DNA of 64,000 nt from WJJR01 sp964440935 (lineage in GTDB: Bacteria > Zixibacteria > MSB-5A5 > WJJR01): positions 1 to 64,000 of the forward strand of contig CAYTTY010000017.1 in NCBI GenBank assembly GCA_964440935.1, written 5' to 3'. Each line of letters begins with the position of its first letter. The first letter of the stretch is position 1. The position numbers and the translations under genes are program-made. Shown here piece after piece: positions 1-7,324 of the stretch. The notes below the pieces were generated by a model. That model did not search any database and was not told where the DNA came from. It saw only the letters and a program-made list of their open reading frames with translations.

Positions 1-52
1 GGATGACAGAGTATAGAAATACAAACGGAAAATACTTCTGACAATCGCTCTA
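1..52. repeat. MITE family A, right end only (cut by window edge)
   Basis: Positions 22-52 match the right terminal repeat of family A: an ACGGAAAATACTTCTGAC core followed by AATCGCTCTA. The reverse complement starts TAGAGCGATTGTCAGAAG, as do the complete copies further along. The left end lies outside the window. Confidence 0.8.
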
Positions 53-171
53 AGCTGGTCATCCCGCCTCCTGCAGTAGATTGCAGTTTTGAACTTGTTG
101 TTGGCGGAAATGGAAGGGTACACTCGAAAGGACCGTTCTCTCCGGTTCGCCGTTGCCCTACGGCATGTCAA

Positions 172-196
172 ACGGGGCGCATTGAATACGCCCCGT
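172..196 (-). terminator. Possible terminator hairpin after the WD40-like gene
   Basis: An 8-bp inverted repeat (ACGGGGCG at 172-179, CGCCCCGT at 189-196) with a 9-nt loop lies about 35 bp beyond the stop of the minus-strand gene that ends at 231. The U-tract on the minus strand is short, so termination is only likely. Confidence 0.45.
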
Positions 197-230
197 GAAT
201 CTCGATATGTCTGACCTCAATGCCCGAATA

Positions 231-1211
231 CTACTTCGGCGCAATCGCCGGGTAATAGTCATTGCCGCCCGAGGTGAGCCGGTGCGGGCCGCTGCCATCG
301 GCGCCCACGACATAAATGAACCCATCGATCGTGGCAAAGGCGATCCACTTGGAATCCGGTGACCACGACACCGGCGCCTGGTGGGGTGTGACGGTGCCCG
401 CCGCGTTGAGAATCTTCTTCGTTTCGAGTGTCTCCGGGTCAACCAGGTAGATACCGTTGTCGTTCTCTTCGGTGTTCACGAACGCGATCCACTCGCCATC
501 CGGTGACCAGCGCGGACCAAAGCAATCCGACACCTTCTCGGCGGCAGTCTTCAACTCCTCCTCGGAGCGTGTAATCCCCGATGTCGGTTCAATCACCAAC
601 CCCACCGGCACACGATCATCCAGATAAATGAACGCGACTTTGGAGCGGTCGGGATTCCAGGTTGGCTGCAGTCCCATCGCCTCACGGGGGGCCGCGCCCT
701 CACGGGTGATCTGACGCACCTCGGTGCCTTCCCAATTGCGGTATTCCATTTCGTAATCGGGCAACTCGGCATCGACGGTGTTAGCGTTTAAGTCGTGAAC
801 GTAGAGAATATACTCACCATCGCTGGAGTACTCGGGACTATGGGAGCCGTGATTGTTCGTGACCCAATACCAGGCATTCAAGCGGGTGGAGTCGACGTGT
901 TTGGCAAACAGATCATACATGCGACGCCGTCCGCCGCCGCCATCGGGCAGGGTATACTCCAGCTCCCCCTGGCGAGCGAAGATGACCAGTTTGCCATCCG
1001 GACGCCACGCCAGCCGGCCGGTGACATTGCCCATCGGTGCGAATTCGCGTTGATTGCCGCCGTTACCGTCCATCAGCCATACATTGCGGTCACGAATGAA
1101 GGCGATATTCCACGGCAGGTCGGGACGCGACCCTTGCGCGAAGCTCTCGATAGCCGGTCCAAAACCGACAAGCACCGCCAAGGCCAGTGTCGCTATAATA
1201 CGATTCACCAT
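231..1211 (-). CDS. Exported WD40-like (PD40/TolB-type) beta-propeller protein
   Basis: A 326-aa protein with a Sec signal peptide (residues 1-25, cut likely after SFA). It carries at least five PD40-type strands spread along the chain, with motifs such as WRPDGKLVIFA, YSSDGEYILYV, WSPDGEWIAFV and WSPDSKWIAFA. These are the blade repeats of TolB-like propellers, which act as periplasmic binding or scaffolding modules. The start is supported by AGGA about 9 nt upstream. No TolB N-terminal domain and no Pal or Tol neighbours are seen, so this is a propeller protein of unknown partner rather than TolB itself. It is divergent from the prepilin genes. Confidence 0.8.
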   Translation of the reverse strand: MVNRIIATLALAVLVGFGPAIESFAQGSRPDLPWNIAFIRDRNVWLMDGNGGNQREFAPMGNVTGRLAWRPDGKLVIFARQGELEYTLPDGGGGRRRMYDLFAKHVDSTRLNAWYWVTNNHGSHSPEYSSDGEYILYVHDLNANTVDAELPDYEMEYRNWEGTEVRQITREGAAPREAMGLQPTWNPDRSKVAFIYLDDRVPVGLVIEPTSGITRSEEELKTAAEKVSDCFGPRWSPDGEWIAFVNTEENDNGIYLVDPETLETKKILNAAGTVTPHQAPVSWSPDSKWIAFATIDGFIYVVGADGSGPHRLTSGGNDYYPAIAPK

Positions 1212-1505
1212 TCAATCCATCCTTTCGTCGTCACACTCATCGTCGCCGTGATTATACACCAGACTCGGTGATCGGACCACGGTTGGCATGAGATGGTAAT
1301 AAGATCGGCGGCTGAGAGCAATCCTCTGAGGTGTTCAAGACATGACTACCTGTTCTGAATGTGCCCAGTTCGCACAGCTCCATTGCAGAATGCATGGTGT
1401 GGTGCAAAACGGGATAGTGAAACGGAGGACCAGCAGCGTGCGACGGACGGCGCATCTGCCGTATCAGATTGCCCCCATACGACTTACCGGATTTGCCCCG
1501 ATTTG

Positions 1506-1519
1506 GGCGTCGAAATTGC
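1506..1519 (+). promoter_or_regulatory. Possible sigma54 promoter for the first prepilin
   Basis: TTGGGCGTCGAAATTGCTT holds GG at 1506-1507 and GC at 1518-1519, exactly 10 nt apart, with TTGCT at the -12 element. The start codon follows about 78 nt downstream. Type IV pilin genes are often sigma54-dependent. The -24 element is imperfect. Confidence 0.35.
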
Positions 1520-1596
1520 TTCAAGCGAGGCGGGACTTGCGCTCAGCCATCGGCTGGTTGCGCTCAGCGGAAACCGAAGCAGGAGACAGATATTCG

Positions 1597-2067
1597 ATGC
1601 GCCACACAACCCGACCACAACCGATCCGGACCGGCCCTGGCCTGCGGTTAGGCGCCGACCACGGTTTCACGCTCATCGAGTTGATGATCGTGGTCGTGAT
1701 TATCGGCATCCTCGCCGCTATGGCGATTCCCCGTTTCATGACCGCATCGGTCCGTAGTAAACAGACCGAAGCGAAACAGATCCTCAAACAGATCTATGTG
1801 CAACAACACGCCTACCGCGTGGAATACGACGCGTACTGGGGAAACGGTCTCAGCGCGGACAACGCGAGTCCGGACACTTTTGCGCGCATCTACGTCGAGA
1901 TCTCAACGCCAGCGCGTTACACGTATTCCATCGTCGCAGACGCCACCACATTTACGGCGACGGCCACTGCCGCCGATCCCGGATTGGATGATGATCCGGC
2001 GCCGGATACGTGGACGATCGACCAATGGGGGAATCTCCAAGTGACATCTGACGACGCAACATTGTAA
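1597..2067 (+). CDS. Type IV pilin-like / GspG-like prepilin, copy 1
   Basis: A 156-aa prepilin. The ATG at 1597 is chosen because AGGAGA lies 10 nt upstream; longer in-frame starts have no such site. A long 23-residue leader ends in HG and is followed by FTLIELMIVVVIIGIL, the class III signal cut by prepilin peptidase, with Glu at mature position 5. The mature domain has a pseudopilin-like length of about 130 residues, with sequences such as YWGNGLS and DTWTIDQWGNL and no disulfide pair. It is a close paralogue of the next gene. No pilus assembly genes are nearby, so whether it serves a type IV pilus or type II secretion cannot be decided here. Confidence 0.88.
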   Translation: MRHTTRPQPIRTGPGLRLGADHGFTLIELMIVVVIIGILAAMAIPRFMTASVRSKQTEAKQILKQIYVQQHAYRVEYDAYWGNGLSADNASPDTFARIYVEISTPARYTYSIVADATTFTATATAADPGLDDDPAPDTWTIDQWGNLQVTSDDATL

Positions 2068-2565
2068 CTGAGAATGACAATCGATTTGGGATCCGGCGCG
2101 GCTCCCCCGCTGAAATTCGTTGGAAGCAACGATGCAGCACTTTGGGGAGCCGCCTCGCTATGTGGGGTGACCTAGTGCGAACGCTCAACGATGACGGGAT
2201 GACCATGATCGGACACTGTTCACAACGTGACCACCGATGTGCGACCGAAATACATCAAGCGCCTATACAGGATGCTATCACGTCTTCCAATTCGCATTTC
2301 GCAGAATGCAATGGCAGAGGCAATATCCCACGCGATTCGGGAGTCCGCGCCAGTCATCACGGCGCAGAAGGACAAGCGAGTCGCAGGCACGACGCCCTTA
2401 ACAATTGGTCGGACAACGCGTTCGGCAACTGGCTCCGAATCGGAGCGAATAGTCAAGCTATCCGGCACACCCTTTGCCAATCATTACGGCGGAGTTGAGA
2501 GAGACAGTTAACGGGGGGATTGGAGAAGCGAAATAGTGAACACCTTACACTCACAGGAGGGACGA
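2068..2565. other. Intergenic region between the two prepilins
   Basis: About 500 bp. Short ORFs exist on both strands but none has a convincing SD or a recognisable protein. Apart from the possible sigma54 site at 2464-2477 I see nothing in it. Confidence 0.5.
2464..2477 (+). promoter_or_regulatory. Possible sigma54 promoter for the second prepilin
   Basis: CCGGCACACCCTTTGCC has GG at 2464-2465 and GC at 2476-2477 (10-nt spacing). The -24 box CGGCAC is close to TGGCAC and the -12 box contains TTGC. It lies about 90 nt before the start codon at 2566. Confidence 0.4.
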
Positions 2566-3000
2566 ATGTTCTCCAAGTTTCATCAGAGGAAGAAAGGTTT
2601 CACTCTCGTCGAGTTGATGATCGTTGTGGTCATCATCGGCATCCTGGCCGCGTTGGCGATTCCGCGGTTCATGGCGTCGACCACCAAATCGAAGCAGAGT
2701 GAAGCGAAGCAGATCCTGAAGCAGATCTACGTGATGGAGCGCGCCTACCGCCAGGAGTTCGACACGTACTGGGGTAACGGTATCAGCGCCGACGCGGCGA
2801 ATCCGGACAACTTCTCCCGTTTGGGCGTCCAGATTGGACCGACGGCTCGTTACACCTACTCGCTGGTAGCGGACGCGACCACCTTCACGGCCACCGCGAA
2901 CGCACCGGACCCGGGTCTTGACGATGACGCCACGCCCGACACCTGGACCATCGATCATACCGGCAACCTTGTGGTGACATCAGACGACGCAAGCTCCTAA
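2566..3000 (+). CDS. Type IV pilin-like / GspG-like prepilin, copy 2
   Basis: A 144-aa prepilin. The ATG at 2566 has AGGAGG 5 nt upstream; the GTG at 2536 has none. The 11-residue basic leader ends KKG and is followed by FTLVELMIVVVIIGIL, the classical prepilin peptidase site. It aligns over its whole length with copy 1: both share a QILKQIYV segment, a YWGNGxSAD segment, ARYTYS..ADATTFTATA and a VTSDDA ending. This copy has the typical short leader and may be the main subunit. A strong terminator follows at once, so the gene is probably a single transcription unit. Confidence 0.92.
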   Translation: MFSKFHQRKKGFTLVELMIVVVIIGILAALAIPRFMASTTKSKQSEAKQILKQIYVMERAYRQEFDTYWGNGISADAANPDNFSRLGVQIGPTARYTYSLVADATTFTATANAPDPGLDDDATPDTWTIDHTGNLVVTSDDASS

Positions 3001-3028
3001 TACGCATCCTGCACACACACCCCAGCAG

Positions 3029-3062
3029 CGCCCCCGCCACCCGGCGGGGGCGTTGTTGTTTT
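3029..3062 (+). terminator. Strong Rho-independent terminator after prepilin copy 2
   Basis: A perfect 10-bp stem (CGCCCCCGCC at 3029-3038 with GGCGGGGGCG at 3043-3052), a 4-nt loop, then TTGTTGTTTT. It lies 29 bp after the prepilin stop. Confidence 0.92.
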
Positions 3063-3239
3063 GGGGTCCATTCGCGCTTCGCGACTCGCTTTTTCGACCA
3101 ATTCAGGACTAATCATCTCCAGAATGTACTATATTCCACGATAGTGATATAGCGGCATCGTGCGGTCCCACCATCTCAGATCACCGCTGTGTTGATACTC
3201 ACGACCGAATATCCGTGCTCGACAGATTGGAGGAGACAA

Positions 3240-5132
3240 ATGCGTTTACGAATCGTCTTGTCAGCTTGTGCATGGTTGTTACTCGGGGCAGTTCACATCC
3301 TCGCTGCGGTCCCCTCCGGCATGAATGTCCAGGGCCGCCTGACCGACAGTGGCGGCACTCCCCTGCCGGCGGGGTTCAAACAGATGACGTTTCGAATCTT
3401 TGATGCAGAAATTGGCGGCACAGAAATCTGGGCAGAGAGCGCGCAGCTCATCACGTCGGATGCCGATGGGCTATGGAATGCCGACATCGGAGCGAACACA
3501 CCACTGACACCGGCGGTGTTCGCCGATACAGTGCGGTGGCTCGAAATCACCGTCGATGATGGTGTGAATCCGCCGGAGATGCTACCACGAGTGCGGTTGG
3601 TGACGAGTCCCTACGCGTTTCAGGCGGATCGGGCGATGTCGAGTGTGAGCGCCGATTCGGCGGATCATGCGACTCATGCAACACATGCCGATACGGCCGC
3701 TGTGTCTCTGGAGGCGGCGGCCGACAATGATTGGACCGTGGATAACACTTTCATCACAACCACGAACCAGCGCGGCATTCGGAAGGGCGGCTCCAACAAT
3801 GTCCATTTCGGCAATCTCGGACGCACCATTGTCAATCTTGGCATCACCTGTACGACAGGAGTTTCCGGACTCAATGAGGGCTACATGGTGATCGGCGGCG
3901 GTGAGGAGAATCGCGCGTCGGGAGACCATTCCACAGTTGCCGGGGGGCGAGACAACATCGCGTCGAAGGAGCAATCCACAGTCGCCGGCGGGGGAAGCAA
4001 CTTTGCGGACGGACTCTGGAGTACTGTGGGGGGAGGCGCGTTGAACCTGGCAGACACGTTCTTCACGACGGTCTCCGGTGGCACGAGTAACGCGGCGCTC
4101 GGTATCGGGAGCACCGTTAGTGGCGGTGGCAACGATACCGCCAGCGGTGACTACGCCTGTATACCCGGTGGACAAAACAACTCCGCTGAGGGAGAGTATT
4201 CGTTCGCGGCGGGCCGACGCGCAAAGGCACTCTATGAAGGTTGCTTCGTTTGGGCGGATGATACCGACGAGGACTTCGCTACCACCGTGGGCAATCAGTT
4301 CATCATTCGCGCGACCAATGGGGTTGGAATCAATACAGCCAATACCTTCCCTCGGGGTTTGACCGTCAACGGCGATGTAAAGATTGATGGAGGTACATCG
4401 CATATCCTGGAGCTCAACAGCGACGAGTTTGTTGGTGGTAATACGGGCACGTATTTCATGAGCTTGAATACAACTCAGGAAGTCACGGGCGGGGCGGATA
4501 TGTTGAATATTCGCGCCGTGCTGGGTGAGGGCGATGGGACGGACTATCAATTCATTGAATGCCAATCATACAATTTTCCGACCGACGTTCAGTTCCGTGT
4601 CTGGGGCAACGGGGACGTGACAGCCGACGGCACTATCTCCGGAGGTGGTGCGGATTTTGCCGAAATGCTTCCCGTTTCAACCGGTGCACACTCGGTCGGG
4701 CCGGGTGACGTCATGGTGATCGATCCGAACAATCCGCGCGCGTTGATACGGTCTTCGGCGGCTCGCTCAACGCTTGTCTCTGGCATTTATAGCACCCGCC
4801 CGGGGTTCGTGGCCTCGGAGCGGGACTGGGATCAGGTCGCGGTCGATCGTGGATTTGTGAAAACGGATGCTCCGGAAACATCAAGGGACTTACCGGTCGT
4901 GGAGCTGGCCAGAGAGATAGGTGAAATCCCGCTTGCAGTTGTCGGAATTGTACCATGCAAAGTTTCCACGGAAAACGGTCCGATTCAGCCCGGCGATTTG
5001 CTCGTCACATCGTCAACACCCGGCCATGCGATGCGGGATGATGCCCCCAAGACGGGCACAGTGCTCGGAAAGGCGCTGGGATCGCTGGATTCCGGTTCCG
5101 GGGTGATTGATGTGCTGGTGACGCTGCAGTAG
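3240..5132 (+). CDS. Secreted surface protein with YadA-type head repeats
   Basis: A 630-aa protein; the ATG at 3240 follows AGGAG. It has a signal peptide to about residue 22. The N-terminal domain (about 23-130) contains VQGRLTDSGGTPLPAG and FRIFD motifs. Around residues 218-345 there are about eight 15-16-residue repeats of the form GG-x2-N-x-A-x-G-x2-STV, the left-handed parallel roll of trimeric autotransporter (YadA/Hep_Hag) heads. The C-terminal domain (from about residue 475, GGADFAEMLPV) is conserved-looking but not one I can name. There is no YadA anchor barrel, so surface attachment would need another route. Residues 1-130 are paralogous to the gene at 7325. The stop lies 18 bp before a family A repeat. 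Confidence 0.8.
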   Translation: MRLRIVLSACAWLLLGAVHILAAVPSGMNVQGRLTDSGGTPLPAGFKQMTFRIFDAEIGGTEIWAESAQLITSDADGLWNADIGANTPLTPAVFADTVRWLEITVDDGVNPPEMLPRVRLVTSPYAFQADRAMSSVSADSADHATHATHADTAAVSLEAAADNDWTVDNTFITTTNQRGIRKGGSNNVHFGNLGRTIVNLGITCTTGVSGLNEGYMVIGGGEENRASGDHSTVAGGRDNIASKEQSTVAGGGSNFADGLWSTVGGGALNLADTFFTTVSGGTSNAALGIGSTVSGGGNDTASGDYACIPGGQNNSAEGEYSFAAGRRAKALYEGCFVWADDTDEDFATTVGNQFIIRATNGVGINTANTFPRGLTVNGDVKIDGGTSHILELNSDEFVGGNTGTYFMSLNTTQEVTGGADMLNIRAVLGEGDGTDYQFIECQSYNFPTDVQFRVWGNGDVTADGTISGGGADFAEMLPVSTGAHSVGPGDVMVIDPNNPRALIRSSAARSTLVSGIYSTRPGFVASERDWDQVAVDRGFVKTDAPETSRDLPVVELAREIGEIPLAVVGIVPCKVSTENGPIQPGDLLVTSSTPGHAMRDDAPKTGTVLGKALGSLDSGSGVIDVLVTLQ

Positions 5133-5150
5133 CAGGGTGAGAGCGGTTGT

Positions 5151-5321
5151 TAGAGTGATTGTCAGAAAAGTCCTGTCCGTTTGCCAAAGCGATCCATTCG
5201 GGCCGTCAGGGCCCCTCGCTGTCATTCCCGTCCGCCGCGGCGGACGGGAATGACAGCGGCGAGTTGTTACGGCCCAATGGATCGCCGTAGCAATCGGACA
5301 ATATTTATGACAACCGCTTCA
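5151..5321. repeat. MITE family A, complete copy between converging genes
   Basis: The left end is TAGAGTGATTGTCAGAAAAG; the right end is its inverted match, ending TGACAACCGCTTCA. The inside is nested palindromes: GCGATCCATTCGGGCC pairs with GGCCCAATGGATCGC, and GTCATTCCCGTCCGCC pairs with GGCGGACGGGAATGAC. The whole element can therefore fold into one long hairpin. The rightmost TCA is also the stop codon (TGA, minus strand) of the DUF6504 gene. Confidence 0.85.
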
Positions 5322-5621
5322 ACAAACGCCATCTGCGTCGAGCTGCTGATACAGATACCACCCGCTGTCGGGCGCTCCGCTGCGGTCGAGGTAGATTTCG
5401 AAGATGTCACCGGTGTCAGTGCGCACACGGTGGTAGTTCCGGTGGCGTCGCGTCATCCAGTTGCGACTCGGTGCAGCCGATGAGAATCCCCAATCCTGCC
5501 AGTTTTGGATGATCTCGACGATCTCGTAAACGGTGTCCCGCCAGGTGAAGCGAACCGGTTGCTTCACCGTGCCGGTTGTCTCGACTTCGATCTTCTCGCC
5601 GATGAATTTGGGCATTTGCAT
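5319..5621 (-). CDS. DUF6504 family protein
   Basis: About 100 aa. It contains RFTWRDTVYEIVEIIQNW, then a basic NYHRVRTDTG stretch, FEIYLD and WYLYQQLD. This is the pattern of DUF6504, small proteins of unknown function that often sit near DNA repair or translation genes. Start choice is uncertain: Met at 5621 or 5615 fits the domain, while the longer ORF would read through a palindromic repeat. No good SD is visible. The stop codon TGA forms the first three bases of a family A terminal repeat. The gene lies 3' of der on the same strand. Confidence 0.65.
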   Translation of the reverse strand: MQMPKFIGEKIEVETTGTVKQPVRFTWRDTVYEIVEIIQNWQDWGFSSAAPSRNWMTRRHRNYHRVRTDTGDIFEIYLDRSGAPDSGWYLYQQLDADGVC

Positions 5622-5624
5622 GTT

Positions 5625-5676
5625 CCGTAGCATGGCCATCCTGGCCATGCCGCACGGGCAGGATGCCCGTGTTACG
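5625..5676. repeat. Stand-alone palindromic core (GTAGCATGGCC family)
   Basis: The sequence runs GTAGCATGGCCATCCTGGCC, then ATGCCGCACGGGCAGG, then ATGCCCGTGTTACG. The same core lies inside several family A elements (for example 10012-10060 and 59774-59818) but here has no TA-bounded ends. It fills the gap between der and the DUF6504 gene. Confidence 0.7.
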
Positions 5677-5677
5677 A

Positions 5678-6988
5678 TCACTTCCCCTTCTTGCGGAAAA
5701 AGACGCGCACCGGCGTTCCGGTAAAATCAAAACGCTCGCGGATGCGGTTGGTGATGAAACGAATATACGTTTCGCCGATCAAATCCGGGTGATTGCAGAA
5801 GAACACAAACGTTGGCGGCGGATTTTCCGATTGGGTGGCGTAGTTGATCTTGATGAACCGTCCTTTCACCGCCGGCGGCGGTTTGCGCTGGATGTCTTCG
5901 AGAACTGTCGTGGTGAGCTCGCGTGTTGGGATGTGCTTTTTGCGCATCGCCGCAACGTCCTGCGCCATAGTGAGGATCTTCGATGCGCGCTGGCCGGTGA
6001 GTGCGGAAATGAACACGATGGGCGCCCATGCAAATGTCGCGGCACGTGACTTCAAATCGTGCACGTAGCGTCCCGCTGTGTCGGTGTCCTTTTCGATCAG
6101 GTCCCACTTGTTGACCACGAAGAACACCCCCGCCCCGGCATCGGCGGCGGCTTCGGCGATTTTGAAGTCTTGTGTTGAGAGGTCCTGCGATGCATCGAGC
6201 ATCACGCAGACAACCTCCGAGCGATTGATTGCGCGGCTGGTGCGGAGCGCGGTGTAGAATTCGATCTGGTCGCGCACGCGCTTGGGTTTTCGTAGTCCGG
6301 CGGTGTCGATCAGAGTAAATTTTTGTCCCTCGAATTCGAGAAACGTATCAATCGAATCGCGTGTCGTTCCCGGGACGCTCGACACGATCATGCGCGGCTC
6401 GCCGAGCAGACGGTTCACTAGCGATGACTTGCCGACATTGGGGCGCCCCACCACGGCCAGGCGCAACCCTTCGTATTCTTCCGGCTCAACCGATGGCATA
6501 TTGGCGACGATCTCATCGAGCAGATCGCCCACCTGCAAACCAAGTAAAGCGCTGACCGGATTGACGTCACCCAATCCCAGTTCGGAAAATTCGAGTAACG
6601 CCGCTTCGTCGGATGGATCATCGATCTTATTCACCGCCAGGATGAACGGCTTTCCGCTCTTGCGAATCTGATCGGCGATGATGAAGTCTTCGGGATGCAC
6701 CCCCTCGCTGCCATCGACGAGCAGCACAATCAAATCAGACTGTTCAATCGCCAGACCCGATTGTTCGGTAATGAACCGCTGCATCTCCTCTTCGGACTGG
6801 TGGATCAGTCCTCCGGTATCGATGAGCACGAACGACCGACCGGCCCATTCGGCAATGGCCTGGTGACGGTCACGTGTGACGCCCGGGGTGGCATCGACCA
6901 CCGCCTGACGCCGCCGGAGGATGCGGTTGAACAGAGTCGATTTGCCCACATTGGGCCGTCCGACGATGGAAACGAGCGGTAAGGCCAT
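5678..6988 (-). CDS. der: Ribosome biogenesis GTPase Der (EngA)
   Basis: A 436-aa protein with two consecutive Ras-like GTPase domains and a C-terminal KH-like domain, the architecture unique to Der, which acts in 50S subunit assembly. Domain 1 has GRPNVGKST (10-18), DTGG and NKID. Domain 2 has GRPNVGKSS, DTAG and NKWD. The C-terminus ends in a basic FRKKGK. The start at 6988 (MALPLVSIVG) is preferred over the longer ORF because it opens directly on the first G1 beta-strand and has AGAGGA 6 nt upstream. Length is normal for the family and all nucleotide-binding motifs are intact. Confidence 0.97.
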   Translation of the reverse strand: MALPLVSIVGRPNVGKSTLFNRILRRRQAVVDATPGVTRDRHQAIAEWAGRSFVLIDTGGLIHQSEEEMQRFITEQSGLAIEQSDLIVLLVDGSEGVHPEDFIIADQIRKSGKPFILAVNKIDDPSDEAALLEFSELGLGDVNPVSALLGLQVGDLLDEIVANMPSVEPEEYEGLRLAVVGRPNVGKSSLVNRLLGEPRMIVSSVPGTTRDSIDTFLEFEGQKFTLIDTAGLRKPKRVRDQIEFYTALRTSRAINRSEVVCVMLDASQDLSTQDFKIAEAAADAGAGVFFVVNKWDLIEKDTDTAGRYVHDLKSRAATFAWAPIVFISALTGQRASKILTMAQDVAAMRKKHIPTRELTTTVLEDIQRKPPPAVKGRFIKINYATQSENPPPTFVFFCNHPDLIGETYIRFITNRIRERFDFTGTPVRVFFRKKGK

Positions 6989-7324
6989 AAACGTTCCTCT
7001 CCCCCCAACCTGGGGAACGGGAATGATACGAGGTTGAGGAGAGATTGCAAAGACATGTGGTGCTGATGGTGGCCTTTCGCGGTGAGGAGCAACCAACCCG
7101 TAGGGCGGGGCATACTGGTACCGTGAGTTGAGCAGGCCCTGATGGCATAAAACCGCCATCCAAGGCCACCCATTATTCATTCTTTCTCCGAGACATCTGC
7201 TCCGACGTTCTGTATACTGCGCGTGAGCGAGGGTCACATTACTCCGTCGTACGACTTGTACTGATCCGACCATTCGCACCACGACAATCACGGACGATTT
7301 ACGCACATGTCTGGGAGGACACTC
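6989..7324. other. Divergent intergenic region upstream of der and the second YadA-head gene
   Basis: About 335 bp between two start codons, so it should carry promoters for both strands. I cannot assign -35/-10 boxes with confidence and see no gene or repeat in it. Confidence 0.5.

Noticed and set aside
2142..2498. Overlapping ORFs on both strands between the prepilins
   Set aside because: No SD, no domain, and a possible sigma54 promoter lies within.
3582..4565. Long antisense ORF (327 aa) under the YadA-head gene
   Set aside because: Opposite strand of a gene with signal peptide, SD and head repeats; composition is a GC-rich shadow and no domain is visible.
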